DNA of 64,000 nt, taken from positions 11,692-75,691 of the forward strand of contig NZ_CALFXI010000021.1 of the NCBI RefSeq assembly GCF_937958065.1, in the 5' to 3' direction. Both the position numbers and the translations under genes were made by a program. The notes beneath the pieces were generated by a model, which made no database searches, was not told the DNA's origin, and saw only the letters and a program-made list of their open reading frames with translations. Positions within the stretch are counted from its first letter, which is position 1, and every line of letters begins with the position of its first letter. The DNA is from an uncultured Steroidobacter sp. GTDB taxonomy: Bacteria > Pseudomonadota > Gammaproteobacteria > Steroidobacterales > Steroidobacteraceae. Below are positions 50,506 to 58,336 of the stretch, piece by piece.

Positions 50506-50521
50506 GTTCGCACCGGAACTT
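50504..50521 (-). promoter_or_regulatory. Inverted repeat over the radical SAM start codon
   Basis: AAGTTC-N6-GAACTT reaches into the TTG start codon. In the mRNA it would form a 6-bp stem that hides the initiation site. It may be a translational control hairpin or a DNA operator; the sequence does not decide. Confidence 0.4.
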
Positions 50522-50542
50522 CTGACTTGTTGTGCGAGACCA

Positions 50543-50570
50543 TGAACGCGCCAACCGGCCGGTGCGTTCC
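50543..50570 (-). promoter_or_regulatory. Candidate ECF-type promoter of the seven-gene operon
   Basis: On the minus strand: GGAACG (50565-50570), 16-bp spacer, CGTTCA (50543-50548). It matches the GGAAC...CGT form of ECF-sigma promoters and the motif before the sigma gene at 53600-53627 in both blocks and spacer length. The predicted transcript start leaves a leader of about 30 bases. Confidence 0.5.
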
Positions 50571-50691
50571 GGCGTAGGTGCTGTTGGGGTGGGGCAGGGA
50601 ACGAATGCGGACGCGGCGAGTGTCGCGAGGCGAAACTACGTAGGAAATTTACGTTGGCGCCGAGCGTTCAGCGCGAGGCGCGAAAGGTCGG

Positions 50692-51930
50692 TTACAACGT
50701 GACTTCGAGCCCGGCGGAGAATCGATTGCCGGTGTAGTCGTATTCCCTCGCATCGGCGTCGTTGTTGGCGTAGGCGTAGCGCACGAACAATTGCCAACGC
50801 GAGCTCAACGCCCGGCTCAGGGAAAGCGCCAGCTCGGTGCGCTGTTCGTTGCCGTTGGCGGCGGTGTCGTAGCTGCTGTGCCGTCGTGATGCTTCGCCGA
50901 GCAAGGTCCAGTCCGTGGCGAAGCTGTATTCGGCATCGAAGCTCAGCTGATGCCGGGTCGCGGACAGCGCTTCGTCCTGGTAATCGCCGATCTCCAGCTG
51001 ATATCCAAACGTGAACGCCCAATCGGCCTGCGTCCAATCCAGCGCGGCGCTCAGCTCGTGGCGTCGGCCGCTCACGCCGCGGTACTCGCCGAGCCCATCG
51101 ATATCGCTGAACCGATACCGGGCGCGCATATAAACATCGGGCAGCAGATCCCTGCCGGTTTGAATGAATACGGCGCGCCGGTTCTCGAAGCCGGAGCCGT
51201 CCAGCGACGTGTATGCAAGCTGCACGCCGGCGTCATTGACCCAGTCATCGAACAGCCAGCGATAGCGCGCGCCACCTTGCAGGCCGAGCTGATCGAAGTT
51301 GTCCAGGTTCTGATAGTCGACCGCCGTCGCGCTGCCGTCGACTCGCCAGGATTCGCCCACAGGCGTGCTGATCGCGAACTGGGCTTCGGCGAAGTTGTCG
51401 GCGCGGTCGCTGATGCCGAGCACGTCGGAATTGGAGATCAGCGCGACGTTATCATCGTGACCGATGCCGAAACCCGCGTAGCCGAACCAGGCGTGGGGGC
51501 GAGCGGGAGCTTGCCGATCGCCGAGCTGAGCCACCGCCAGTTCCCGCAATCGTGCGTCTTCCGTCGCCGAGGCAACGCGCGAGAACCACTGCGAGGCCGC
51601 GGTCGGATCGTTGCGCTTCAGCTCGACCAGGCCGAGATTGTAGTAGGCCAGGCCGGCCATGGACGGCGTGTTGGCGACTTCCTTGAAGGCCGTTTCGGCC
51701 CGCCCATAGTTGCCGACCCGATACGCCGCCACCCCGATATTGAAATGCAGGGCAGGGGTCGACATTCCCTGCGCCAGTGCGGCTTCGAATGCCGTCAGCG
51801 CCGTTCGATAATCACCCGCCTGAAAGGCGCTGGCGCCCGATTTGAATTGCCGGGTAGCCGCTTCGCTATGGGCGTGCGCGGGACCGGAACAAACAAACAG
51901 CAACGCGAGGATGGCCGGCGCTGCGTGCAC
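50692..51930 (-). CDS. TPR domain plus outer-membrane beta-barrel protein
   Basis: About 412 residues. The signal peptide is short (HAAPAILALLFVCSGPAHAHSEA). Residues 25-140 form TPR-like repeats (FKSGASAFQAGDYRTALTAFEAALAQG, HFNIGVAAYRVGNYGRAETAFKEVA, YYNLGLVELKRNDPTAASQWFSRVA). The rest is a beta-barrel ending RFSAGLEVTL. TPR-plus-barrel is the design of polysaccharide exporters such as PgaA and BcsC, though this barrel is smaller. The start is GTG at 51930, the only one giving a leader; the longer open frame overlaps the upstream gene. Confidence 0.75.
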   Translation of the reverse strand: MHAAPAILALLFVCSGPAHAHSEAATRQFKSGASAFQAGDYRTALTAFEAALAQGMSTPALHFNIGVAAYRVGNYGRAETAFKEVANTPSMAGLAYYNLGLVELKRNDPTAASQWFSRVASATEDARLRELAVAQLGDRQAPARPHAWFGYAGFGIGHDDNVALISNSDVLGISDRADNFAEAQFAISTPVGESWRVDGSATAVDYQNLDNFDQLGLQGGARYRWLFDDWVNDAGVQLAYTSLDGSGFENRRAVFIQTGRDLLPDVYMRARYRFSDIDGLGEYRGVSGRRHELSAALDWTQADWAFTFGYQLEIGDYQDEALSATRHQLSFDAEYSFATDWTLLGEASRRHSSYDTAANGNEQRTELALSLSRALSSRWQLFVRYAYANNDADAREYDYTGNRFSAGLEVTL

Positions 51931-51946
51931 CCGCCACCAAACGGCA

Positions 51947-52417
51947 TCAGCGGGGCGGGCGTCCTGGAGGATTCGGAGGCTTGGGCGGTTGGTTGCGTTC
52001 GCGCTCTTCGGCGCGGGCGCGTCGAGCTTGTTCGCGCTGCTCGGCGGCTTCCTGTTTAGCCACATCCCTAGCCTCGCGAGCGCTCTGCCTGGCTTCGGCG
52101 CGGGCTGCTTTGTCCGCTTCCTTGACGGCCTGCCGGTCGGCATCGGGTTTCGAGGAATCGACGGGCTTGCGCTCGGGCAGTGGAATTCGGCGGACGACTT
52201 CGTCGGGCAGCTTGGCATCAGGATCCACGATGATCTGCATGGTCACGTCGAGATCGTCCTGCCCCTGCGCAGGTTTAGGCTTCGATTCGGACTGCTGTTG
52301 CGCCAGGGCGCCGTGCGCCAGCAGACACAGGGCCAGGTACGTTGCGTGCTTCACTCGTGGCGCAATGATGGTCGTCCGACGCGAGTGTGGCAAGCACTCG
52401 GATGTGAACTGCATCAT
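51947..52417 (-). CDS. Secreted highly charged helical protein
   Basis: 156 residues. After a leader (ATYLALCLLAHGALA) comes a short region (DLDVTMQIIVDPDAKLPDEVVRRIPLPERKP) and then a long Lys/Arg/Glu/Ala-rich helix (from about residue 95, ADKAARAEARQSAREARDVAKQEAAEQREQARRARAEE) likely to coil. It ends in a Pro-rich tail. I do not recognise the family. Coupled to the anti-sigma gene by ATGA and to the TPR-barrel gene by 16 bp. Confidence 0.65.
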   Translation of the reverse strand: MMQFTSECLPHSRRTTIIAPRVKHATYLALCLLAHGALAQQQSESKPKPAQGQDDLDVTMQIIVDPDAKLPDEVVRRIPLPERKPVDSSKPDADRQAVKEADKAARAEARQSAREARDVAKQEAAEQREQARRARAEERERNQPPKPPNPPGRPPR

Positions 52418-52956
52418 GTCCGCGTCGCCTCGCGGTCGTGCACCGTGAGGTTGACGATCACTCGACGCGTGCGGCCGCCGTGTTCGATCACCGCGACCAG
52501 CTGGCCGGCGCCGGTCGAGCGGGCCACCACCGGCAACGACAGCACGTTGCTGCCTCGAGCCAGATGCGTCTGCCAGCCGATCTCGCGCTCGTTCTCGAAG
52601 CCGTCGAGCACGACACTGCCAGTGGCCACGATGTGAATGGTCGCGCCTTCCAGCGCGCGCTCGGAATCGATCAGCACATCGATGTCCCGCATTTCATTCA
52701 ACGCCAGCGTGATGCCACGAGTCTCGCGATTGAGCAGCGGTGGCCACATGGTGAATATGAGAGCGGCCGCGGCGGCGGCGCCCACCAGGACGCCCACCCA
52801 CGTTTCCCAGCGTGACACCAGATGAGCCAGCCGGCTGCGGGATTGCGGTTGCCGGCGCGTGGCCGCAGCGAACGCCCGCTCGATGAATTCCGGACGCGGC
52901 TCCGGCGCGGGTAAGCGCTCCAGCGCCCGGCGCAGAATTTCAGCGTCTTTGTCCAC
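52414..52956 (-). CDS. Probable membrane anti-sigma factor
   Basis: 180 residues. A cytoplasmic N-terminal helix region (AEILRRALERLPAPEPRPEFIERAFAAATRR) is followed by one membrane helix (about 52-70) and a periplasmic domain with a beta-rich stretch (IHIVATGSVVLDGFENEREIGWQTHLARGSNVLSLPVVA). It has no Cys, so it is not a zinc-type anti-sigma. Assigned by position 42 bp after the sigma gene and by topology. The start is GTG. Confidence 0.65.
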   Translation of the reverse strand: MDKDAEILRRALERLPAPEPRPEFIERAFAAATRRQPQSRSRLAHLVSRWETWVGVLVGAAAAAALIFTMWPPLLNRETRGITLALNEMRDIDVLIDSERALEGATIHIVATGSVVLDGFENEREIGWQTHLARGSNVLSLPVVARSTGAGQLVAVIEHGGRTRRVIVNLTVHDREATRT

Positions 52957-52998
52957 GATGCTTGCCCACTGTTCAGGTCGCCCTCGCGGGCGCGCATT

Positions 52999-53592
52999 TC
53001 ATACACGATCCAATGAGGAGATTCGTTCCGTTGCCAATAATCCCTTCAGTTTCGCCCGGGCGCGATGCAGCCGGGATTTCAAGGTGCCGACCGGCACGTC
53101 CATGATCTGCGCCAGCTCCGGCAGGCTGTAATCCTCGATGTCGTGCATCGACAATACCACGCGATGTTCCTTGCCCAACCGTTCCCAGGCCGCCAGCACC
53201 CGTTGCTGGGTCAGCTCCTGTTCCAGCAGCTCGGCGGGGCCCGCGGCGGGATCGATCAGATCCAACGCTTCTTCTTCATTGCCGTCGTCCGGCGGATCGG
53301 TGCCGAACTGCACGGGTGAGCTGCGCTCGCGGCGCACCTGGTCGACGAAGATCCGATACATCACCCGCAGCGCCCAGGGACGGATGCGCTCCAGAGTCCG
53401 CAGCTCATCGAGCTTGGGATACAGCCGGACCAGCAGCTCCTGCACCAGATCTTCGGCGCGATCGACCGTTCCGGTCCAGCGATAAGCGGAGCGATACAGG
53501 GCGGGGACATGCTCGCGGAGCAGATGGTCGAACTCGGCTGCCGCGTTGGCATGCGACGGACGGGCGCGCTTCTGCAGGACCATGATCTCCAT
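52999..53592 (-). CDS. ECF-type RNA polymerase sigma factor
   Basis: 197 residues. Region 2 is RSAYRWTGTVDRAEDLVQELLVRLYPKLDELRTLERIRPWALRVMYRIFVDQVRRE; region 4 is LGKEHRVVLSMHDIEDYSLPELAQIMDVPVGTLKSRLHRARAKLKGLL. The linker is acidic. The start is ATG at 53592 or, nine bases later, ATG at 53583. A candidate ECF promoter lies immediately upstream, suggesting autoregulation. It heads a four-gene unit with the anti-sigma, charged helical and TPR-barrel genes. Confidence 0.9.
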   Translation of the reverse strand: MEIMVLQKRARPSHANAAAEFDHLLREHVPALYRSAYRWTGTVDRAEDLVQELLVRLYPKLDELRTLERIRPWALRVMYRIFVDQVRRERSSPVQFGTDPPDDGNEEEALDLIDPAAGPAELLEQELTQQRVLAAWERLGKEHRVVLSMHDIEDYSLPELAQIMDVPVGTLKSRLHRARAKLKGLLATERISSLDRV

Positions 53593-53599
53593 TAAGCCT

Positions 53600-53627
53600 C
53601 ACACGGAGCGGGCTGTCGAATGGTTCC
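53600..53627 (-). promoter_or_regulatory. Candidate autoregulated ECF promoter of the sigma gene
   Basis: On the minus strand: GGAACC (53622-53627), 16-bp spacer, CGTGTG (53600-53605). The predicted transcript start lies within a few bases of the ATG at 53592, so the mRNA would be leaderless or initiate at 53583. Same layout as the motif at 50543-50570. Confidence 0.5.
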
Positions 53628-53695
53628 ATCGGAATACCGCAGGAACGGTTTGGTCGTGGGATCCGTGTCACGGGGAGAGCGCAACGGTGCCGTCG

Positions 53696-53824
53696 ATGCA
53701 GTGGAGCGATGCGCGAGTGGACGATGAGAATGAAGTGCAACTGACCGGCTCGATCATCCTGGGTCTGATCTGGACCCATGTGGTGAGCTCGTTGTTGTTT
53801 GCGCTCACCGGCACGTTGCAATAA
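53696..53824 (+). CDS. Small single-helix membrane protein, hypothetical
   Basis: 42 residues: an acidic N-terminus (SDARVDDENEVQ) and one hydrophobic helix (GSIILGLIWTHVVSSLLFALTG). The frame is open upstream to 53546 but that part lies opposite the sigma gene. GGGGAGAG is about 18 bases before the ATG, rather far. It may be a real small membrane protein or chance; I do not recognise it. Confidence 0.35.
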   Translation: MQWSDARVDDENEVQLTGSIILGLIWTHVVSSLLFALTGTLQ

Positions 53825-53852
53825 CCGGGTTCATAGGGCGAGCCGTGGGGAC

Positions 53853-53889
53853 GATGTCGTCGGGGCGGGGAGACTGCCCCGACGACATC
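53853..53889. terminator. Strong hairpin terminator
   Basis: Perfect 14-bp stem GATGTCGTCGGGGC / GCCCCGACGACATC with a 9-base loop, 11 bp beyond the stop of the minus-strand DJ-1/PfpI gene and 28 bp beyond the small plus-strand ORF. There is no T-run, but the strength and position suit bidirectional termination. Confidence 0.65.
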
Positions 53890-53900
53890 ACTTGCTTCGC

Positions 53901-54503
53901 TCAGTGCATGCCGGGGCGCTGCTCGCCCTTGCCGGGCCGCGCCGTCTGACGCCGGCCGGCGTGACTGCCTTCTTCGATCTCCTCGATGATCTTGGCCGAG
54001 AAGGCGTCCAGGTCGCCCGGGTTGCGGCTGGTGATGATGCCCTGATCGGTCACCACCTCGCGATCCACCCACTTGCCGCCGGCGTTGATCACATCGGTCT
54101 TGATCGAGTGATACGAGGTGACCTCCCGCCCGCGCACCGCATCCAACTCGACCAGCAGCCACGGCGCATGACAGACCGCGGCGACGATCTTCCCGGAATC
54201 CAGGAACGATCGGATCAACTGCAAGGCCTTTTGATCGACCCGCAGCAGGTCCGGATTGATCTGGCCGCCGGGCAGCACGATGGCGTCGTAGTCGTCCGCG
54301 TTCACGTCCTCGAGCGACTTGTCGACCGCGACGCTTTCGCCCCAGTCCTTGAGCTTCCAGCCGCGGATCTTGCCTTTCTCGGGCGAAACCACGTCGACCT
54401 GCGCGCCGGCTTCTTTCAACTTGCGCTGGGGTACCAGCAACTCATCCTGCTCGAAGCCGTTTGTGGCAAGAATGAGGACCTTCGCTTTACTGATCTCGGG
54501 CAT
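53901..54503 (-). CDS. DJ-1/PfpI family protein (type 1 glutamine amidotransferase-like)
   Basis: 200 residues. PfpI/YhbO-type fold with KVLILATNGFEQDELLVPQRKLKEAGAQVDVVSPEKG, the Glu of the elbow region near residue 19, VLPGGQINPDLLR and the nucleophile elbow AAVCHAPWLL (Cys111-His112). Members are described as proteases, glyoxalases or deglycases under stress; the activity here is not settled. GAGGAG lies about 7 bases before the ATG. The C-terminal tail is basic and not conserved. Confidence 0.85.
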   Translation of the reverse strand: MPEISKAKVLILATNGFEQDELLVPQRKLKEAGAQVDVVSPEKGKIRGWKLKDWGESVAVDKSLEDVNADDYDAIVLPGGQINPDLLRVDQKALQLIRSFLDSGKIVAAVCHAPWLLVELDAVRGREVTSYHSIKTDVINAGGKWVDREVVTDQGIITSRNPGDLDAFSAKIIEEIEEGSHAGRRQTARPGKGEQRPGMH

Positions 54504-54692
54504 GGCGTATCTCCTCTGACGAGTAACTCTAATGAGGCAACGATGGCGGAGTTCCGCCGCGCGCCAGCACGTAACTCATGCGCGGGCCGGCGGATTTTTG
54601 GAAAATATCAACGGCGCACGGCATGTCAGATGACGCCTGCGCGTCGGAGGGCTAGGATGCGCAACTTCCGTCCACTGTCTGCTGGAGTCGTC

Positions 54693-55280
54693 ATGAACAG
54701 GAGCTCGAAGGGTTTGCTTTTGACCGGTCTGCTGGCACTGGGCACGGCGCTGCCGGCGCTCGCGGCATTGCAGGAAGGCGCCCCGGCGCCCGCGTTCACG
54801 GCACAGGCGTCGATGAAAGGCCAGCCGTTTACGTATTCGCTCAAGGACGCGCTGAAGAAAGGGCCGGTGGTGGTGTATTTCTATCCCTCCGCCTACACCA
54901 ATGGCTGCAACGTGCAGGCGCGCACCTTCGCCGTGAACCAGGAGAAGTTCGCTGCCGCCGGCGCCAGCATCATCGGCGTCTCCCTCGACAGCATCGAGCG
55001 GCTCAATGATTTTTCGGCGGATCCGGAGTTCTGCGCGGGAAAATTCCCCACCGCCTCGGATTCGGACGGCAAGATTGCGCGCTCTTTCGATCTGCAGGTG
55101 CGTGAAGGCGGCGCGGGTCGGAAGGACACGCGCGGCAAGGACATCGATCATGGTTTCGCCGAGCGCACGACTTTCATCGTGACGCCCGATGGCAAGATCG
55201 CGGCCACGGTCGGCGGCCTGAACCCGGTCGAGAACGTCAACAAGTCGCTGGAAATCGTCCAGAAGTTGAAGGGCGGCTGA
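54693..55280 (+). CDS. Exported peroxiredoxin (AhpC/TSA, BCP-like)
   Basis: 195 residues with a signal peptide (about 1-25, LPALAAL). The thioredoxin-fold part has VVVYFYPSAYTNGCNVQARTFA with the peroxidatic Cys72 in the P-x3-T-x2-C motif, and a second Cys114 (PEFCAGKFPT) that may resolve it. It would reduce peroxides in the periplasm, an unusual location for a BCP-type enzyme. The frame is open far upstream but only this part carries a leader and domain. Confidence 0.85.
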   Translation: MNRSSKGLLLTGLLALGTALPALAALQEGAPAPAFTAQASMKGQPFTYSLKDALKKGPVVVYFYPSAYTNGCNVQARTFAVNQEKFAAAGASIIGVSLDSIERLNDFSADPEFCAGKFPTASDSDGKIARSFDLQVREGGAGRKDTRGKDIDHGFAERTTFIVTPDGKIAATVGGLNPVENVNKSLEIVQKLKGG

Positions 55281-55322
55281 GCCTGACGAGCGCAGCGGAG
55301 GCGGCGGGCGCCATGCTCGCCG

Positions 55323-55583
55323 CTATCGTCCGGCAGCGGACGAGCAGCGAAACGTAGTCACCTGTTTCCCCGTGCCCGGCGGTAACGAGGCATCCTTGTT
55401 TACCGTCGAGATGATCTCGGCGCTCTGTTGGCCGGCGCGACGACACACCCGCGTGGCGAGATCGTAGGCCTCCTGGGCGCCGCCCTCATGTTGAATCGTG
55501 TTGGTATCGCCTTTGCCAGGCTTGACGATCGTGCAAGCACTGGACATCAGCAAACATCCCGCAAGTAGCGCGATACGCAGCAT
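55323..55583 (-). CDS. Small lipoprotein, hypothetical
   Basis: 86 residues. Lipobox MSSAC at about 13-17, followed by a short domain with two Cys (ATRVCRRAG, TTFRCSS) that could form a disulfide. Family not recognised. It is the last gene of a four-gene operon; its start shares one base with the DUF2780 stop. Convergent with the peroxiredoxin gene. Confidence 0.65.
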   Translation of the reverse strand: MLRIALLAGCLLMSSACTIVKPGKGDTNTIQHEGGAQEAYDLATRVCRRAGQQSAEIISTVNKDASLPPGTGKQVTTFRCSSAAGR

Positions 55584-56032
55584 CAGCGAAGTATCCCCGC
55601 CAGAATGGCCTGTTCTTGAGAGAAGCCGGCCCCGCCCAGAAAGTCGACCACCGCCGGGGCGATCTGCGCGGCCAGCGTGGGTCCGATTCCCAGGCTGGCC
55701 AGCGATTCCTGGTAGTCGCCGATTTCATCGAGCGGCTTGGTCACGACGCCCTGCTGGGTGACTCCTTGCATGATGCTGTCCGCGTTGGGCATGCGAGCGG
55801 CCAACTGATCGAATTGCGGTTTGGGCAGCCGTTCCCGTGCAAACAACAATAGCGCGCCTAAAGCACCGCGCGCCTGCACGTCGCTGAGCCCGAATCGGTT
55901 CTCGAGATAGGCCACCGCGTTTTGCCCCGGCGTGGCGGCCAGCGCGGACTCATACTTCAACGAGCACGCAAACAAAGTAACGACCGCCACGAGCGCCACG
56001 TTGCTGGCGCGCATTGATATGCGCGAGCTCAT
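55583..56032 (-). CDS. DUF2780-like exported protein
   Basis: 149 residues. A leader (ALVAVVTLFACSLKYESALAA) is followed by a small helical domain: NRFGLSDVQARGALGALLLFARERLPKPQFDQLAARMPNADSIM and later LGIGPTLAAQIAPAVVDFLGGAGFSQEQAILAGIL. This is the layout of DUF2780 (VcgC/VcgE-like), of unknown function. Overlaps the DUF2950 stop by ATGA. Confidence 0.68.
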   Translation of the reverse strand: MSSRISMRASNVALVAVVTLFACSLKYESALAATPGQNAVAYLENRFGLSDVQARGALGALLLFARERLPKPQFDQLAARMPNADSIMQGVTQQGVVTKPLDEIGDYQESLASLGIGPTLAAQIAPAVVDFLGGAGFSQEQAILAGILR

Positions 56033-56970
56033 GCGGCCGGCTCGATGGCAGCTTCGGGCCGCCAGCTCGGATCCGGATCGAAGGATTGAATCGCCTGTGC
56101 CGCTCGTTCGGTATCCGGGCCCAGGTCTTTGGCAAAGACCACGCCGTCGTGGTTCACGATGAAAGTCATCACGCCGCTGCGGCCGTACTCGGCAGGCACG
56201 GCGATCAGCGCAAAGCCGCCGATCATCTTGTCACCGACCAGATAACTGTACGCGCCACCTCTGGCGTGGGGACCCTGTGAGGTCAGAAGCCGATAGATAT
56301 AGCCCCGCAGCGGCTCGCCCCTGGCTGGATCCTTCTCGAAATAACCTTCGCTTTGCGCGCGAGCGAAGGCCTCGCCCAGCGGACTCGGCGACTGGTTGCC
56401 GGTGGTCGGCCAGTACAAGCCGTCCTTCTTGCCCTTCGTGCTCACCAGCTTTTGAGCAAATTGCAGCAGGGTGTCTCGTTGCGGATTGCGCATGTAGTAC
56501 TCGCGCTCGGCATCGACGAAGGCCAGGCACGACTGAATGGTGGCCAGCTCGTTGGCACCGATGCGCCGATTGACGATTTCTTCGGTGCCGGCGGCGCTGT
56601 CGAACTGCCAGCGGCCATTGCTCTGGACCAGCGGAAAGGGAAATGGCCAGCGGTCGGTGCCGACCAGCAACGTTCTCGGGCCGGCCGGATCTCCGCTCAA
56701 TGTATGTTCCGCGTCATAAGCTCGTACGAATCGCTCGCGCGCGTTCTTGTCCTGGACGACATCTCCGGAGTCGATCGCCGCCTTGGCCTCGCTGCCGAGT
56801 ACCTTGACCAAGCCGCTCGTATCGTTCGATCGGGCGGCGGCAACCAGTGCGCTGACTGCGTCTTCGCTGGAGGCGAAATCCTGCTGCGACGTGAGGCGGC
56901 TGCAAGCACTCGTGATTGCCAGCAACACGACGGCGAGGGCGCGCAGGGCGAATGGGATCGGATGTTTCAT
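56029..56970 (-). CDS. DUF2950 family lipoprotein
   Basis: 313 residues. Lipobox ITSAC at 19-23. DUF2950 text follows: FASSEDAVSALVAAARSNDTSGLVKVLG, INRRIGANELATIQSCLAFVDAEREYY and GYIYRLLTSQGPHARGGAYSYLVGDKMIGGFALIAVPAEYGRSGVMTFIVNHDGVVFAKDLG. Function unknown. It commonly sits beside DUF3300, as here (4-bp overlap), suggesting a joint envelope role. Confidence 0.85.
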   Translation of the reverse strand: MKHPIPFALRALAVVLLAITSACSRLTSQQDFASSEDAVSALVAAARSNDTSGLVKVLGSEAKAAIDSGDVVQDKNARERFVRAYDAEHTLSGDPAGPRTLLVGTDRWPFPFPLVQSNGRWQFDSAAGTEEIVNRRIGANELATIQSCLAFVDAEREYYMRNPQRDTLLQFAQKLVSTKGKKDGLYWPTTGNQSPSPLGEAFARAQSEGYFEKDPARGEPLRGYIYRLLTSQGPHARGGAYSYLVGDKMIGGFALIAVPAEYGRSGVMTFIVNHDGVVFAKDLGPDTERAAQAIQSFDPDPSWRPEAAIEPAA

Positions 56971-58256
56971 CTGCGTCGTCCGCCACCACGCGACATGCCG
57001 CCTCGACTCGCCATTCCTCGGCTGCTCTGCGCCCGCGTACGAGCTCCGTTGTCGACCCCTTTGAACGCGTCCGCGGAGCGGGCCGAACCAGCGCGGTCGC
57101 CCAAGTCGCGCGAGGAACTGCCCAGATCGCGATTTTCCCGGCCGCCACCGAGTTCTGCGTATTCATTGCCCCGACCGGCGAGATCACGCGACTCGGCACC
57201 ACCGCCAAGGTCTCGATATTCGTTGGCGCCACCGCCGAGATTCCGCGATTCGTTGCCGCCGCCGAGATCCCGATACTCGTTACCGCCGCGGCCTCGATAA
57301 TTCTCTCGCGCCTGCAATGCTTGCTCGCTGCTGCCGCGACCGTATCTCTGTTGAGTTGCAGCGTCGCGATAACCCACGCCCTGGCGATGCGCCGAGTTGT
57401 GCTCCCAGCGATTGCTGACATTCGCTCGGTTGACGTTCACGTCGTTGCGCGTGAAATTGTTGTAGCGGTTGACGTTGACGTCGATGTCGCTGTGGCCCCA
57501 ATTGAATCCGCCCCAGAGCGCGCCGCCGACCACCATGCCCATGCTGAATGAGAAGAACGCCGTGCCGGCGACATAGCCGGGCGGGTAGTAGTAATACGGT
57601 GGATAGGCCGGATACGGCCAGGCGCCGTACACCACGGTGGGGTTATACGTTGGAACGTACACGACATCCGGGTTGGGCGACTCGATGATGATGATCTGCG
57701 ACGCGCTGGAACCCGCCGGCGCAGCCTCCGTCTTGACGGTCTGTTCCTTGCTGCTCGCCAGATGCCCGCTCTCTTGCGCTTTGGCGCGCAGCCGCTGGAC
57801 GGCGTCCATCACGTCTTTGCGTTGCGCCAGCACGGCATCGCCGAGCTTCTGGGTCCAGTCGAGTTTCTCGCTCATCATGGTCAGGACGTCCGGAAACGCC
57901 ACCATCGATTTCACGCTGGGATCCCAGGTTTCGTTTTCCACCGCTTTGGCGACCGCATCGCCTTTCACGTCCGGATGGTCTTTCGACCAACGCGCCGCGA
58001 GCACGATCTCCAGCGGATAGGTCGATGCCATGAGCACCTGCGCCAGCAGCGCGTCGGGGTAGAGCGCGATGGGAGCCACGATCTGCTCCAGTTCTTCAGG
58101 CTTGAAGGGCTCGGCCTTCGGCGTGGTCGCGTCTTCAGGTGTAGCGGGCGGAGAGGGGGCAGGCGCGTCCTGCGGGTTGGCTGCCGGCTGCCCCGCCAGC
58201 ACCGTTGCCAGCGTCAGCAAGCAAAGTAATAGCGAGCGGTTCATCGCGCTCATCAT
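56967..58256 (-). CDS. DUF3300 family exported protein with C-terminal repeats
   Basis: 429 residues. Leader at 1-22, Pro-rich linker, then DUF3300 at about 52-200 (ELEQIVAPIALYPDALLAQVLMASTYPLEIVLAARW...ESPNPDVVYVPTYNPTVVYGAWPYPAYPPYYYYPPGY). After a Gly/aromatic stretch come Asn-rich lines (DVNVNRANVSN) and a repeat tract of NEYRDLGGG-type units at 326-385, ending in an Arg/Gly tail. Function unknown; it first appears in the operon DUF3300-DUF2950-DUF2780-lipoprotein. Starts at 58256, 58253 or 58244 are all possible. Confidence 0.85.
   Translation of the reverse strand: MMSAMNRSLLLCLLTLATVLAGQPAANPQDAPAPSPPATPEDATTPKAEPFKPEELEQIVAPIALYPDALLAQVLMASTYPLEIVLAARWSKDHPDVKGDAVAKAVENETWDPSVKSMVAFPDVLTMMSEKLDWTQKLGDAVLAQRKDVMDAVQRLRAKAQESGHLASSKEQTVKTEAAPAGSSASQIIIIESPNPDVVYVPTYNPTVVYGAWPYPAYPPYYYYPPGYVAGTAFFSFSMGMVVGGALWGGFNWGHSDIDVNVNRYNNFTRNDVNVNRANVSNRWEHNSAHRQGVGYRDAATQQRYGRGSSEQALQARENYRGRGGNEYRDLGGGNESRNLGGGANEYRDLGGGAESRDLAGRGNEYAELGGGRENRDLGSSSRDLGDRAGSARSADAFKGVDNGARTRAQSSRGMASRGGMSRGGGRRR
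57104..57281 (-). repeat. In-gene degenerate repeats of about 27-30 bp
   Basis: Six to seven imperfect copies encoding N/E-E-Y/S-R-D/N-L-G-G-G units in the DUF3300 gene. Units such as EYRDLGGG, ESRNLGGG, ESRDLAGRG and EYAELGGG follow one another. Copy number may vary between strains. Confidence 0.7.
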
Positions 58257-58336
58257 GCGCGGTGGGGTCAGCTCGATCAGTACGCGTCGAGGGCGCCTTG
58301 GATCGCCCTCACACGCCCCGGGCGAGTGCTTACAGA

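Noticed and set aside
53799..54692. Upstream extension of the peroxiredoxin frame
   Set aside because: It is opposite the DJ-1/PfpI gene, carries no domain, and the leader peptide at 54693 marks the real start.
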